From positions 62,001-126,000 of the forward strand of contig NZ_JABJXT010000008.1 of NCBI RefSeq assembly GCF_013155295.1: a stretch of DNA of 64,000 bases. The letters are read 5' to 3'. Below are positions 7,945 through 17,450 of the stretch, in pieces. Under the pieces are notes generated by a model. It was not told where the DNA came from and did no database searches. It saw nothing but the letters and a program-made list of their open reading frames with translations. The stretch is from Pseudogemmobacter hezensis (GTDB lineage: Bacteria > Pseudomonadota > Alphaproteobacteria > Rhodobacterales > Rhodobacteraceae). The position numbers and the translations under genes are program-made. How positions within the stretch are numbered: position 1 is the first letter of the stretch; each line of letters starts with the position of its first letter.

Positions 7945-9473
7945 CCGGCCTCCCCCTCTGCCTGCGCTTGCTGCAGCGCCAGTTTATGCAGCACATCCGC
8001 ATTGCGAAAGCCCCAATCCCGCCAGCCCCGGATCTTCGGAGCACGGCCGGCTGCACAGTAAGACGTCAAAAGCGCTGCTTCAGGACGCCGGTGCGCTGCG
8101 AGCCTTACCTCTGCCGCCGCCTGCGGGCCAAGGTCGCAGATATAGGGAATATCAATCCGGTCACGGCTCAGGTTCTGCGCCGCAATCAACGCCGCGAAAT
8201 TTATGAAGGAAGAGGCGTAAAGCACCGACAATGCGGCACAAAACAGCCTGATCACCACCCAGGAATTGCTGCGCATTGCCAGCACCTGCCAGGCCATCAG
8301 CATCAGTGAAAAGCCGACCAGTCCCATCCAGATCAGCGCATAGAGACGCAGGAATGTCAGGCCATAGGCGTCAATGTAATGATCCAGCCGCAGCGCCGCT
8401 GCCCCGCTCAAAAGGATGTTCTGCACCAGCCACAGCAGCAAAAGAGGCCTCAGCGCCCTGTGCTCTTGCAGGAAAGGACGCGCAGCAAGGGTAAAGCCGC
8501 CAGCCAGCATCGCCGTTGCCAGCAAAGGCCAGGCACCACGATGGGCATATTCGGAAAAGTTCATCCCCGCAGGCAGGCTGGCCCCGCCGATCAGGATCGA
8601 GGCATCGCTGAGGATCTGCAACCCGATCAGCAGGTTGAAAAGGATCAGCGCCCGCAAGACCGAACGCGGGTTCAGCCCCGGCAGCTGCAATACCCGCCAG
8701 GCAGGCAGATGCGCCATCTTTGCTGCGGGTCGGCGGCTGAGAAATGGCAGGATCATCAGCGCAAGCCCGGCCCAGAAACAGACCCGCAGGATCAGGGTCC
8801 AGGGATCCAGCGTCTCGCGCCCCAGCTGCAAAAGCAAAGGGTTGGCCTCAAGGATCAGCGCCAGAAAAATCAACGACCCGCCAAGCGGAAAAGCCCAGTC
8901 GCGCAGCCCGCGCCCGCGCGTGCCACGATCACGATGCGCGACTGCACGCCCCGGCCCAGGGCCACGAGCCGCGAAAGGCCTAAGCAAACCGCGCAAAGCG
9001 AAAAGCCAGCGATCCGGCAGTGCGATCAGGAAATCTGCAAGATGCAGGATGAAGGTGCATGCCCCTCTGCCATGATCGGCTCGGGCCAGAACAACCACGC
9101 TGGAGATCAGACCCGCCAGCAAAAATGCGACCGAAAGCGGCAGCACGTAATCCACCACCGGCAATGCCCCGGCCAAAGAGATCGACAGCGCCACCAGTCT
9201 TAGCCGCAGCGGGCTGCCATGACTGGCCACCAGCGTCACCGCCAGGCTGAAAAGCGCCAGAGACAGGCCGACGTGCTGCTGCCAGAACAGGAAATCCCCC
9301 AGCAAAAGCAGAAGGATAAGACCCATAATTCGTGCAGGATCCCAGCCGCCTTCGCACTGCCTGCCGGGGCTGTCAGACGGGGGCACCGCATCTGGCTGGT
9401 GGGCTTCAGATGCCAACCACCAACCGTCGCGTGACAGGCTGCGCGGCCTGCCGCGCATTTCGAAACTCTGCAT
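7941..9473 (-). CDS. DUF4173 multi-pass membrane protein
   Basis: About 510 residues with at least ten hydrophobic segments. The DUF4173 signature is recognisable (NFSEYAHRGAWPLLATAMLA, then LRLDHYIDAYGLTFLR). The function of the family is unknown. An in-frame TTG at 9482 exists, but ATG 9473 is preferred because GAGGA lies nine bases upstream; the following FEMRGRPRSLSRDGWWLA fits family N-termini as I recall them. A Pro/Gly-rich stretch between predicted helices (~residues 165-190) is likely cytoplasmic. It is the first gene of an operon with the two-component system downstream. Confidence 0.82.
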   Translation of the reverse strand: MQSFEMRGRPRSLSRDGWWLASEAHQPDAVPPSDSPGRQCEGGWDPARIMGLILLLLLGDFLFWQQHVGLSLALFSLAVTLVASHGSPLRLRLVALSISLAGALPVVDYVLPLSVAFLLAGLISSVVVLARADHGRGACTFILHLADFLIALPDRWLFALRGLLRPFAARGPGPGRAVAHRDRGTRGRGLRDWAFPLGGSLIFLALILEANPLLLQLGRETLDPWTLILRVCFWAGLALMILPFLSRRPAAKMAHLPAWRVLQLPGLNPRSVLRALILFNLLIGLQILSDASILIGGASLPAGMNFSEYAHRGAWPLLATAMLAGGFTLAARPFLQEHRALRPLLLLWLVQNILLSGAAALRLDHYIDAYGLTFLRLYALIWMGLVGFSLMLMAWQVLAMRSNSWVVIRLFCAALSVLYASSFINFAALIAAQNLSRDRIDIPYICDLGPQAAAEVRLAAHRRPEAALLTSYCAAGRAPKIRGWRDWGFRNADVLHKLALQQAQAEGEAG

Positions 9474-9567
9474 TCGTCGCAATCCTCTGAACCGAAATCC
9501 CGGCCAGAATGCCCCGACGCATGTGCAGAAACCGCAGGGCAGATGTGCAGAACCTGTGCAGAACCCG

Positions 9568-12423
9568 CTATTCGGCGGCCACCCGCTTTGGCTTCAGCAT
9601 CGGGCCCAGATAGCGCCCGGTATGGCTGGCCGCGATCTTTGCCACCTCTTCGGGCGTGCCGCTGGCAACGATCTGGCCGCCGCCATCACCGCCCTCGGGG
9701 CCGATGTCGATGATCCAGTCGGCGGTCTTGATCACGTCGAGATTATGCTCGATCACCACCACCGTATTCCCCTGATCGACAAGGGAATGAAGCACTTCCA
9801 GCAGTTTCCTCACATCCTCAAAATGCAGGCCCGTGGTCGGTTCATCGAGGATATAAAGCGTGCGCCCGGTGGCGCGACGGCTGAGCTCTTTCGACAGCTT
9901 CACCCGCTGCGCCTCGCCGCCCGAAAGCGTCGTCGCCTGCTGACCAACCTTGATATAGCCAAGGCCCACTTCGCAAAGCGCCTCCATCTTCTCGCGGATC
10001 GAGGGCACCGCCTGGAAGAAATCACGCGCATCTTCACACGTCATATCAAGAACATCGGCGATGCTTTTGTTTTTGAACTTAATTTCAAGCGTTTCCCGAT
10101 TGTAACGCTGCCCTTTGCAGGTCTCACAGGTGACATAGACATCGGGCAGGAAATGCATCTCGATCTTGATGACACCATCGCCCTGACAGGCCTCACAGCG
10201 CCCGCCCTTGACGTTGAAGGAAAAGCGTCCTGGCCCGTAGCCCCGCGCTTTCGCCTCAGGCAGGCCCGAGAACCAGTCGCGGATATGTGTGAAGGCCCCG
10301 GTGTAAGTTGCTGGATTCGAACGCGGCGTCCGCCCGATGGGCCGCTGGTCGATGTCGATCACCTTGTCGAGGTGCTCAAACCCCTTGATCGTCTCGCAGG
10401 GCGCTGGCGTCTCATGGGCCCCATTCAGTTTTATCGCTGCTGTTTTGAACAGGGTCTCGATGGTCAGCGTCGACTTCCCGCCGCCCGACACGCCTGCCAC
10501 ACAAACGAATTCGCCCAGCGGGAACTCTGCCGTGACATTTTTGAGGTTATTCCCCGAAGCCTTTACAACTGTTAGTTTTTTCCTATTCCCCTTGCGCCGC
10601 TCTTTCGGCACTGCGATCTCGCGTTTGCCAGAGAGATACTGGCCGGTGATACTTTCAGGATTGGCGGTAATTTCGGCCGGGGTGCCACATGCGATGATCT
10701 GCCCGCCGTGAACCCCTGCGCCCGGGCCGATGTCGAACACGTAATCCGCCTCGCGAATCGCATCCTCATCATGCTCGACCACCAGCACGGTATTGCCCTG
10801 ATCGCGCAGACCTTTCAGGGTCGCCAGCAGGCGGTCATTGTCACGCTGATGCAGCCCGATAGAGGGTTCATCCAGCACATAAAGCACCCCCGTCAGACCC
10901 GAGCCGATCTGGCTGGCCAGCCGGATCCGCTGGCTTTCCCCCCCCGACAGCGTGCCGGCATTGCGCGCCATCGTCAGATAGTTCAGCCCAACATTTACAA
11001 GGAATCCAAGACGTTCACGGATTTCCTTGAGAATGGCTTTTGCAATTTCATTTTGCTGCCCGGTCAGGGTTTCATGCACGCCCGAGATCCAGTCATGCGC
11101 TTCCTGGATCGACTTCTGCACCACCTGGCCAATATGCAGCCCGGCGATTTTCACCGCCAGCGCCTCGGGCTTCAGCCGATAGCCGTTACATGAGGAACAG
11201 GGGCGATTGTTTTGATAACGCTCCATTTCCTCGCGCGACCAATTGCTATCGGTCTCGCGGTAGCGGCGCTCCATATTGGGGATGATGCCCTCGAAAAGAC
11301 GACGCACCTTATAGACGCGGCCGTTCTCATCATAGGTGAAGTCGATCTCTTCGCCCTTTGATCCGTAAAGGAAAAGCTGGCGGATCTTTTCGGGCAGATC
11401 GCGCCATTTGGTCTTTTTATCGAATTCGTAATGCTTTGCCAGACAATCTACGGTCTGGGTGAAGTAAGCCGATTTCGACTTCGCCCATGGCGCAATCGCG
11501 CCCTGCGGGATCGAGAGGCCCTGGTCGGGCACAACGAGGCGCTCATCAAAGAACAACTCGACCCCCAGCCCGTCGCAGGACGGACAGGCCCCGAAAGGCG
11601 CGTTGAACGAGAAAAGCCGCGGCTCGATCTCGGCGATGGTGAAGCCAGAGACCGGACAGGCGAATTTCTCGGAATAGGTCTTCCGCTCGCCCCCCTCATC
11701 AGCCATCTCGATCACGGCGATGCCGTCGGCCAGGTTCAGCGCGGTGCGGAAGCTGTCGGCGAGCCGCACCTCGAGCCCTTCGCGCACCACGATGCGGTCG
11801 ACCACCACGTCGATATTATGGCGGAATTTCTTGTCGAGCGTCGGCGGCTCTTCCAGCTCGTAAAATTCGCCATTCACTTTGACGCGCTGAAAGCCCTGTT
11901 TACGAAGTTCCAGGAATTCCTTTTTATATTCGCCCTTACGGTCACGCACGATGGGGGCCAGAAGGTAGGCGCGGGTGCCTTCCGGCATCGCCATCACCGC
12001 ATCGACCATATCCTGCACCTGCATCGCGGTGATCGGCAGCCCGGTCGCGGGGGAATAAGGCACACCCACACGGGCGAACAACAGACGGAGGTAGTCGTAG
12101 ATCTCGGTAACCGTGCCCACCGTCGAACGGGGGTTTTTCGACGTGGTCTTTTGCTCAATCGAAATCGCCGGGCTCAGGCCCGAGATATGGTCAACATCCG
12201 GCTTTCCGGCCATATCGAGGAACTGGCGCGCATAGGCCGACAGGCTTTCAACATAACGGCGCTGCCCTTCGGCATAGATCGTGTCAAAGGCCAGCGAGGA
12301 TTTGCCCGAGCCCGACAGCCCGGTGATCACCACGAACTGATCGCGCGGAATGTCGAGATCAACGCCTTTCAGGTTATGCTCGCGCGCGCCGCGCACTTCG
12401 ATAAACTTCTGTTCGGCCATCAT
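9568..12423 (-). CDS. uvrA: UvrA, excinuclease ABC subunit A
   Basis: 951 residues. This DNA-damage recognition ATPase of nucleotide excision repair loads UvrB at lesions. It has two ABC modules: the first Walker A is GLSGSGKSS (~residue 33), the second is [10 protein letters not shown] (~residue 640), and both LSGGE signatures are present. The C-terminal zinc finger (CEAC...CETC) is intact. The first zinc module reads CPVS...CPSC, lacking one Cys compared with E. coli CPIC...CPTC. The frame extends further upstream, but ATG 12423, directly before [16 protein letters not shown], matches family N-termini. A LexA box lies 81 bases upstream. Confidence 0.97.
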   Translation of the reverse strand: MMAEQKFIEVRGAREHNLKGVDLDIPRDQFVVITGLSGSGKSSLAFDTIYAEGQRRYVESLSAYARQFLDMAGKPDVDHISGLSPAISIEQKTTSKNPRSTVGTVTEIYDYLRLLFARVGVPYSPATGLPITAMQVQDMVDAVMAMPEGTRAYLLAPIVRDRKGEYKKEFLELRKQGFQRVKVNGEFYELEEPPTLDKKFRHNIDVVVDRIVVREGLEVRLADSFRTALNLADGIAVIEMADEGGERKTYSEKFACPVSGFTIAEIEPRLFSFNAPFGACPSCDGLGVELFFDERLVVPDQGLSIPQGAIAPWAKSKSAYFTQTVDCLAKHYEFDKKTKWRDLPEKIRQLFLYGSKGEEIDFTYDENGRVYKVRRLFEGIIPNMERRYRETDSNWSREEMERYQNNRPCSSCNGYRLKPEALAVKIAGLHIGQVVQKSIQEAHDWISGVHETLTGQQNEIAKAILKEIRERLGFLVNVGLNYLTMARNAGTLSGGESQRIRLASQIGSGLTGVLYVLDEPSIGLHQRDNDRLLATLKGLRDQGNTVLVVEHDEDAIREADYVFDIGPGAGVHGGQIIACGTPAEITANPESITGQYLSGKREIAVPKERRKGNRKKLTVVKASGNNLKNVTAEFPLGEFVCVAGVSGGGKSTLTIETLFKTAAIKLNGAHETPAPCETIKGFEHLDKVIDIDQRPIGRTPRSNPATYTGAFTHIRDWFSGLPEAKARGYGPGRFSFNVKGGRCEACQGDGVIKIEMHFLPDVYVTCETCKGQRYNRETLEIKFKNKSIADVLDMTCEDARDFFQAVPSIREKMEALCEVGLGYIKVGQQATTLSGGEAQRVKLSKELSRRATGRTLYILDEPTTGLHFEDVRKLLEVLHSLVDQGNTVVVIEHNLDVIKTADWIIDIGPEGGDGGGQIVASGTPEEVAKIAASHTGRYLGPMLKPKRVAAE

Positions 12424-12503
12424 CACACCGCCATCTTCACGCATTGGGGGATCAACACCGAGAGAGATAGGGCATAATCGCCGCGCCGCCAAGCGCAATA
12501 AGT

Positions 12504-12518
12504 GAACGAAGTATGAAC
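12504..12518 (-). promoter_or_regulatory. LexA (SOS) box upstream of uvrA
   Basis: On the uvrA strand the sequence is GTTC-ATACTTC-GTTC, an exact match to the alphaproteobacterial LexA operator GTTC-N7-GTTC. It lies in the divergent intergenic region between uvrA and psuK. A further GAAC (+ strand, 12525) sits 6 bases from the box. SOS control of uvrA by this operator type is established in the Rhodobacteraceae. Confidence 0.85.
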
Positions 12519-12601
12519 ACCCGCGAACACTATCGAGCGAAGAACAGCTGCGGACAACGGTGCCACTTGTGCAGGCAGGGCGACTGCGCAAGATACGCGC
12601 C

Positions 12602-13495
12602 ATGAGCACCAGGTCTGAGATTCTTTGCATCGGTTCCGTCCTTTGGGACATTATTGGCCGCAGCTCTGCTGTGATGCGGCAGGGCTCTGACGTGCCGGGG
12701 CGCATCACGCGCCTGCCGGGCGGTGTGGCGCTGAACATTGCGATGGGGCTGGCGCGGTTTGGTCTTTCGCCCCAGGTGCTGACGCTGATCGGCCGCGATG
12801 CAGAGGGCGATGAGCTGGTCCATGCCTGCCTGGGCCTGGGCGTCGCCACAGATTTCGCGCTGCGCTCGGATGATCTGCCGACCGACCGTTATCTGGCAAT
12901 CGAGGGTGCCAATGGTCTGATCGCCGCAATCGCGGATGCCCATTCGCTGGAGCTTGCGGGTGCAAAAATCCTTGCCCCCCTGGAAGATGGCAGGCTGGGA
13001 AGTGAGGCCGATCCCTGGGACGGCCAGATCGCGCTGGATGGCAACCTGACCGAGGCTCTGCTGTCTGAAATCGCCGGATCACGGCTGTTTCGCGCCGCAG
13101 ACCTGCGGATCGCGCCCGCCAGCCCCGGCAAAGCGGGCCGGTTGCGCCCCCTGTTGCTGCACCCCGGCGCCACGCTTTATCTGAACCTTGAAGAGGCCTG
13201 CCTTCTGGCCAATATCACCGCCACCGATGCCCGCGAGGCCGCTGATGCGCTGATCGCCCGCGGTGCCGCGCGGGTGCTGGTGACCAATGGCGGCAGCCCC
13301 GCCGCCGAGGCAAGCCAGCACAAACCCACAGTCACCGGCTGCCCGCCGCAGGTCCTGGTGACCCGTGTCACCGGCGCAGGTGACACTTTCATGGCCGCCC
13401 ATATCGCGGCCGAACGGCGCGGTCAGGACCGCGAGGCCGCGCTGCATGCCGCCCTCGCCGCCGCTGCCGCCTATGTTTCAGGAGACATAAACTGA
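12602..13495 (+). CDS. psuK: Pseudouridine kinase (PfkB family)
   Basis: 297 residues. It phosphorylates pseudouridine to pseudouridine 5'-phosphate. The PfkB/ribokinase fold is evident from the N-terminal [15 protein letters not shown] and the C-terminal ATP/anion-hole motif [10 protein letters not shown] (catalytic Asp ~residue 257). The substrate is inferred from the next gene, psuG, whose ATG overlaps this stop by one base (TGATG). A GTG further upstream (12560) is in frame, but ATG 12602 gives the normal family N-terminus. It is transcribed away from uvrA across the shared SOS-box region. Confidence 0.9.
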   Translation: MSTRSEILCIGSVLWDIIGRSSAVMRQGSDVPGRITRLPGGVALNIAMGLARFGLSPQVLTLIGRDAEGDELVHACLGLGVATDFALRSDDLPTDRYLAIEGANGLIAAIADAHSLELAGAKILAPLEDGRLGSEADPWDGQIALDGNLTEALLSEIAGSRLFRAADLRIAPASPGKAGRLRPLLLHPGATLYLNLEEACLLANITATDAREAADALIARGAARVLVTNGGSPAAEASQHKPTVTGCPPQVLVTRVTGAGDTFMAAHIAAERRGQDREAALHAALAAAAAYVSGDIN

Positions 13496-14412
13496 TGACC
13501 CAGATCCCGCTGACCTACTCGCCCGAGGTGGCCGAGGCCCGCAAGAATGGCCTGCCGATCGTCGCGCTTGAATCGACCATCATCACCCATGGCATGCCCT
13601 GGCCGCAGAATGTGGAAACCGCCGCCCGGGTTGAGGCCGAGATCCGCGCCTCGGGTGCGGTGCCCGCGACCATGGCGATCCTGAAGGGCCGCATCCACAT
13701 CGGCCTGACCGAGGCAGAGCTGAACGCGCTTGGCCAGGCCACCGATGTCGCCAAACTGTCCCGCGCCGATCTGGCGGCCTGCGTGGTTCGCGGCGGCAAT
13801 GGCGCAACAACGGTGGCGGCGACGATGATCTGCGCCCGCCTGGCCGGGATCACCACCTTCGCAACCGGGGGGATTGGCGGCGTCCATCGCGGCGCGGAAA
13901 CCTCATTCGACATCTCGGCCGACCTGCAGGAACTGGCGCAAACGGCAGTGACCGTGGTGGCCGCAGGGGCCAAGGCAATTCTCGATCTGCCGAAAACCTG
14001 GGAATATCTGGAAACCGCAGGCGTGCCGGTCATCGCTTATGGCCAGGACGAGCTGCCCTCATTCTGGTCGCGCGCCTCGGGGCTGAAGGCACCGCTCCGG
14101 ATGGATGATCCGGCGCAGATCGCGGCTTCGGCGGCGATGCGGGCGGCGCTTGGCATTCCCGGCGGCCAGCTGGTCGCAAATCCGATCCCGAAGGAACATG
14201 AGATCCCGCGCGAAGAGATCATGCCCCATGTCGAAGCCGCCCTGCGTGAGGTCGAGGCCGGTCGCGTCAGCGCCAAAGAGGTCACGCCCTTCCTGCTTGA
14301 CCGCATCTTTACGCTGACCGAAGGCCGCTCGCTTACCGCCAATATCGAGCTGGTGCTGAACAATGCCCGGCTGGCGGCGCAGATTGCGGCAGCCTCGGCG
14401 AAACTGAACTGA
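13495..14412 (+). CDS. psuG: Pseudouridine-5'-phosphate glycosidase
   Basis: 305 residues, the usual length. It splits pseudouridine 5'-phosphate into uracil and ribose 5-phosphate, breaking the C-C glycosidic bond. Family motifs: VALESTIITHGMPWPQN near the N-terminus, TVAATMICARLAGI, FATGGIGGVHRGAE, the catalytic Lys in AGAKAILDLPKT, and a C-terminal TANIELVLNNA. With psuK it forms a complete two-step salvage/degradation route for pseudouridine from RNA turnover. SD AGGAG lies within the end of psuK. Confidence 0.97.
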   Translation: MTQIPLTYSPEVAEARKNGLPIVALESTIITHGMPWPQNVETAARVEAEIRASGAVPATMAILKGRIHIGLTEAELNALGQATDVAKLSRADLAACVVRGGNGATTVAATMICARLAGITTFATGGIGGVHRGAETSFDISADLQELAQTAVTVVAAGAKAILDLPKTWEYLETAGVPVIAYGQDELPSFWSRASGLKAPLRMDDPAQIAASAAMRAALGIPGGQLVANPIPKEHEIPREEIMPHVEAALREVEAGRVSAKEVTPFLLDRIFTLTEGRSLTANIELVLNNARLAAQIAAASAKLN

Positions 14413-14499
14413 TCAGTCGGGATTTTGGCCGCCACCTGGCAATCGGCCATTGCACCGGGACGGGTCGGGCCCCTAGATTAGCCCGATAAGGGAGTTAGA

Positions 14500-15195
14500 A
14501 TGTCCGACCTGTCCCAGCCGCCGATCCTTCCGCCGCGCCGCGGCTTTTTCGCCAGCCTGCGGGCCAGTTTCCTGACCGGGCTGGTGGTGGTTTTGCCGAT
14601 CGGTCTGACGCTTTACCTTGTCTGGGCGGTGATCGGCTGGATTGACGGCTGGATCCTGCCGCTGATCCCGGCCTATTGGCAGCCTGATGCGGTGCTTTTG
14701 CGCTATCTGGGGCCGGATTATGAATTCCCGGTGCGCGGCGTTGGCGTGCTGGTGTTTCTGGTTTTCACCATTTTGGTGGGCTGGATCGCCAAGGGGATTA
14801 TCGGCCGCTCGGTGATCCGCAAGGCCGAACAGATGGTCGACCGGATGCCGGTTGTGCGCTCGGTCTATGGGGCGATCAAACAGGTGGCCGAAACCTTCTT
14901 CAACAAGAAGGAAACCAGTTTCGACAAGGCCTGTCTGGTCGAGTTTCCCCGCCCCGGCTCCTGGGCGCTTGGCTTTTTGTCAACGCGCCCCAAGGGCGAG
15001 CTGGCAGATAAGCTGACCGCATTGGGCGACGAATTTTCAGCGGTATTTGTGGGGCTTACGCCATTCACCAGTGGCATGCTGCTTTTCGTGCCGACCAAAG
15101 ATCTGATCATTCTTAATGAGACCGGGATCGATGACGCGGCAAAGCTGATTGTCTCTGGTGGCCTGGTCTATCCGACGACCAAAGACGCCATCTGA
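14500..15195 (+). CDS. DUF502 family inner-membrane protein
   Basis: 231 residues with two membrane segments, ~25-47 (TGLVVVLPIGLTLYLVWAVI) and ~82-102 (GVGVLVFLVFTILVGWIAKG). A soluble C-terminal domain carries the DUF502 signatures RMPVVRSVYGAIKQV and TKDLIILNETG. The molecular function is unknown. SD-like AGGGAG lies before the ATG at 14500. It seems to be transcribed alone; the next gene is convergent. Confidence 0.9.
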   Translation: MSDLSQPPILPPRRGFFASLRASFLTGLVVVLPIGLTLYLVWAVIGWIDGWILPLIPAYWQPDAVLLRYLGPDYEFPVRGVGVLVFLVFTILVGWIAKGIIGRSVIRKAEQMVDRMPVVRSVYGAIKQVAETFFNKKETSFDKACLVEFPRPGSWALGFLSTRPKGELADKLTALGDEFSAVFVGLTPFTSGMLLFVPTKDLIILNETGIDDAAKLIVSGGLVYPTTKDAI

Positions 15196-15233
15196 TCCTG
15201 CCGGACGGGCAAACCCTGCTGCCAGCCCGGCCT

Positions 15234-16250
15234 TCAGCCAAACAGGGCTGCGAGATCGGCAGAAGATTCATGACCGATCTTTGCGCCACATTCCGCAAGG
15301 AAGGCGTCACCCGATGCCCGCCCCGCCTCAAACAGGCGCGAGATCAGGGCAGAGGACGGCTGCAGCTTTGAACCTGCGCTCAGCGCATTCATCAAAGCGT
15401 CATCAAGGATGAGGTGGATATGCAGATCCTTCATCTGACCACGTTCAATCCGCCCCTCGGCGATCAGCCGCTTGACGAAGGCGACCGAGCGCAGCTCTGA
15501 CAAAAGCGTGGCATTGAAGCTGATCTCATTCACCCTGTTCTGAATGCCCAGCGGTGTTTCAGGCACCTCATCACGGCGCAGTGGGTTGACATGGATGATG
15601 AGGATATCGTCCGGCAGATCCCTGTCATATAGCGGCCAAAGCGAAGGATTGCCCGCGAAACCACCATCCCAATAGGCCTCGCCGTCGATTTCAACCGCCT
15701 GGAATACCGACGGAAGGCAGGCAGAGGCCATCAGAGCCTCGGGGCTGATCTCGCTGCCCGTGAAAACCCGCGCTTTGCCAGTTCTTACATTGGTTGCGCC
15801 AATGAAAAGAGCGGGCCCCGCATCGGTGCAAACCTGACTGAAATCCAGATCCGCTACCACGGGCGCAAGCGGATTTTGCCAGGCATCGCCCCAGGAATAG
15901 GGGCTGTAGATTTGGGCCGCGATCCCCGATGCGCTGAAGGGCAGCATTGCTTCACCGGCCTCCTGCATCAAACGCATGATCGGCATCATGGGCTGAAACC
16001 AGGGCAGAAGGACACGAAAATCACCAATATCGCCGATGCTTTCCCAAAGCCTCCGCAAACGCTTGCGGGCCGCCTCACGTCCTCCTGCAACCAATCCAGC
16101 CTTCAGCGCTGCGCCATTCAGCGCCCCCGCAGAGGTGCCACTGATCGCGGCAATCTCCAGCCTGCCATCCTCGAGGATGCGGTCAAGAACACCCCATGTA
16201 TAAGCGCCATGTGCGCCGCCCCCCTGCAATGCGAGACTGATTTTGGTCAT
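15234..16250 (-). CDS. Patatin-like phospholipase
   Basis: 338 residues. It is a serine acyl-hydrolase with a Ser-Asp dyad. The oxyanion-hole glycines are in LQGGGAHGAYTWGVL (~residues 8-22), the nucleophile elbow is GTSAG (Ser ~residue 41), and the catalytic Asp is in WDGGFAGNP (~residue 195). No signal peptide is seen, so it is probably cytoplasmic or membrane-associated. It lies 101 bases downstream of bdhA on the same strand, with two palindromes between them. The pairing suggests a link to PHB or lipid turnover, but that is inference. Confidence 0.93.
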   Translation of the reverse strand: MTKISLALQGGGAHGAYTWGVLDRILEDGRLEIAAISGTSAGALNGAALKAGLVAGGREAARKRLRRLWESIGDIGDFRVLLPWFQPMMPIMRLMQEAGEAMLPFSASGIAAQIYSPYSWGDAWQNPLAPVVADLDFSQVCTDAGPALFIGATNVRTGKARVFTGSEISPEALMASACLPSVFQAVEIDGEAYWDGGFAGNPSLWPLYDRDLPDDILIIHVNPLRRDEVPETPLGIQNRVNEISFNATLLSELRSVAFVKRLIAEGRIERGQMKDLHIHLILDDALMNALSAGSKLQPSSALISRLFEAGRASGDAFLAECGAKIGHESSADLAALFG

Positions 16251-16285
16251 GTGAATCCCCTGACAGCAAAGATCGCGTCGGCGCC

Positions 16286-16329
16286 GTTTCCTTCAAAGGA
16301 AACGGACCGGATCCTTACAAGGATCCGGT
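16286..16329. repeat. Two adjacent perfect palindromes between bdhA and the patatin gene
   Basis: GTTTCCTT-ca-AAGGAAAC (16286-16303) is followed directly by ACCGGATCCTT-ac-AAGGATCCGGT (16306-16329). Both have perfect arms and two-base spacers, and share the CCTT/AAGG centre. They would form two hairpins in the bdhA-patatin transcript. There is no U-tract, so mRNA processing or stability is more likely than termination. Confidence 0.75.
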
Positions 16330-16351
16330 GCCGCGCAGGATGAAACCTCGC

Positions 16352-17125
16352 TCAAAGAGCGGTCCAGCCGCCATCCACTGAAATCGTGGTTCCGGTGACC
16401 TGTGCGGCATAATCCGAGCACAGCCAGACAACCGTGCCGCCGATCTGCGTGGTGGTGACAAACTGACGTGACGGCTGGCGCTCGAGCATCACATCCCGGA
16501 TCACTGTCTCGCGGTCCATATTGTGCACCTTCATCTGATCAGGGATCTGCGCCTCGACCAGCGGTGTCAGCACATAGCCCGGACAAACCGCATTGCAGGT
16601 GATCCCCTGCCCGGCCGTTTCCAGCCCGATGGTTTTGGTCATGCCAACCACACCATGCTTTGCCGTCACATAGGCCGATTTGAACGAGCTTGCCGTCAAT
16701 CCATGGGCTGAGGCGATGTTGACGATCCGCCCCCACCCTTTTTCACGCATAAACGGCAAGGCAACTGCGCTGGTATGAAAGGCCGAGTTCATATTGATCG
16801 CGATAATCCGGTCCCAGATATCGGCCGGGAATTCATCAATCGGCGCCACATGCTGAATGCCGGCATTGTTGACAAGGATATCGCATCCACCGGCCTTGCT
16901 GACCAATGCCCGCGCCTCAGTGGCCTGGGACAGATCTGCCTGGATATAGGTGGCTTTGATCCCGTATTTTTCCGCAAACTCTGCGGCCAGGGCATGGTCC
17001 TCGTCACGATTCGTGAAACTGTTGAGGACAATATCGGCCCCGGCCTTCGCCAGTTCCTCTGCCACACCCAGACCGATTCCCGAGTTAGAGCCAGTCACAA
17101 TCGCGCGCTTACCGGACAGATTCAT
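16352..17125 (-). CDS. bdhA: 3-hydroxybutyrate dehydrogenase (SDR family)
   Basis: 257 residues. It interconverts 3-hydroxybutyrate and acetoacetate with NAD, a step in polyhydroxybutyrate use. The classical short-chain dehydrogenase layout is present: TGSNSGIGLG cofactor loop (~9-18), NNAG (~86), catalytic Ser in IVNIASAHG, YVTAK active site (~151-155), and the PGYVLTPLVEAQI loop typical of D-3-hydroxybutyrate dehydrogenases. Length and C-terminus (SVDGGWTAL) are normal. It is transcribed leftward toward the patatin gene. Confidence 0.93.
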   Translation of the reverse strand: MNLSGKRAIVTGSNSGIGLGVAEELAKAGADIVLNSFTNRDEDHALAAEFAEKYGIKATYIQADLSQATEARALVSKAGGCDILVNNAGIQHVAPIDEFPADIWDRIIAINMNSAFHTSAVALPFMREKGWGRIVNIASAHGLTASSFKSAYVTAKHGVVGMTKTIGLETAGQGITCNAVCPGYVLTPLVEAQIPDQMKVHNMDRETVIRDVMLERQPSRQFVTTTQIGGTVVWLCSDYAAQVTGTTISVDGGWTAL

Positions 17126-17260
17126 AATCGCAAACTCCCTGCTGCACCCGCAGTAAAGACTAGCGCCTGAAGTGAGAATTTCCAGTTAAGATTGGTAAAT
17201 ATCGCCTGATCAAGCGCCCGTTTGGCGTGTATCACGCAATGCTTCAGCCAGACCCCCGAA

Positions 17261-17290
17261 TAAAAAAAACGCCGGCACGAAGCCGGCGTT
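17261..17290 (-). terminator. Rho-independent terminator of the candidate small RNA
   Basis: On the minus strand AACGCCGGC and GCCGGCGTT form a perfect 9-bp stem around a 5-base loop (17290-17268), followed by a run of eight T. Strong intrinsic terminator with no annotated gene upstream on this strand except the candidate small RNA. Confidence 0.88.
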
Positions 17291-17337
17291 AAGTCGTTGA
17301 GGCAGGTTTCATACAGGCAAGAAACCTATCGAGCAGT
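17261..17337 (-). ncRNA. Candidate trans-acting small RNA (~75 nt)
   Basis: The unit consists of a promoter (17344-17372), a short non-coding stretch and a strong terminator. Predicted RNA: 5' end near A17337, first hairpin with perfect 7-bp stem GAAACCT/AGGTTTC (17327-17304 region, 10-base loop), a single-stranded linker, then the 9-bp terminator hairpin and U-tail. This is the layout of Hfq-dependent small RNAs, and hfq is also in the window. I do not recognise it as a named family; it lacks the CUUCCUCC motif of the CcsR group. It lies opposite and just upstream of the YejA-like gene. Confidence 0.6.
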
Positions 17338-17343
17338 AAGTCT

Positions 17344-17372
17344 TATATAGTCCTCTCTTCGCCGATGGCCAA
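17344..17372 (-). promoter_or_regulatory. Sigma-70-type promoter for the candidate small RNA
   Basis: On the minus strand -35 TTGGCC (17372-17367), a 17-base spacer, and -10 TATATA (17349-17344). Optimal spacing and a strong -10 for this GC-rich genome; the predicted start is ~7 bases downstream. Confidence 0.6.
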
Positions 17373-17450
17373 GCTAAAAGTTTGAAAACCCTGGAACTCG
17401 GGCTTAGGTTCGCGCCAATCACCCCAGACCCTCCAGGGATTGTTTCCGGA

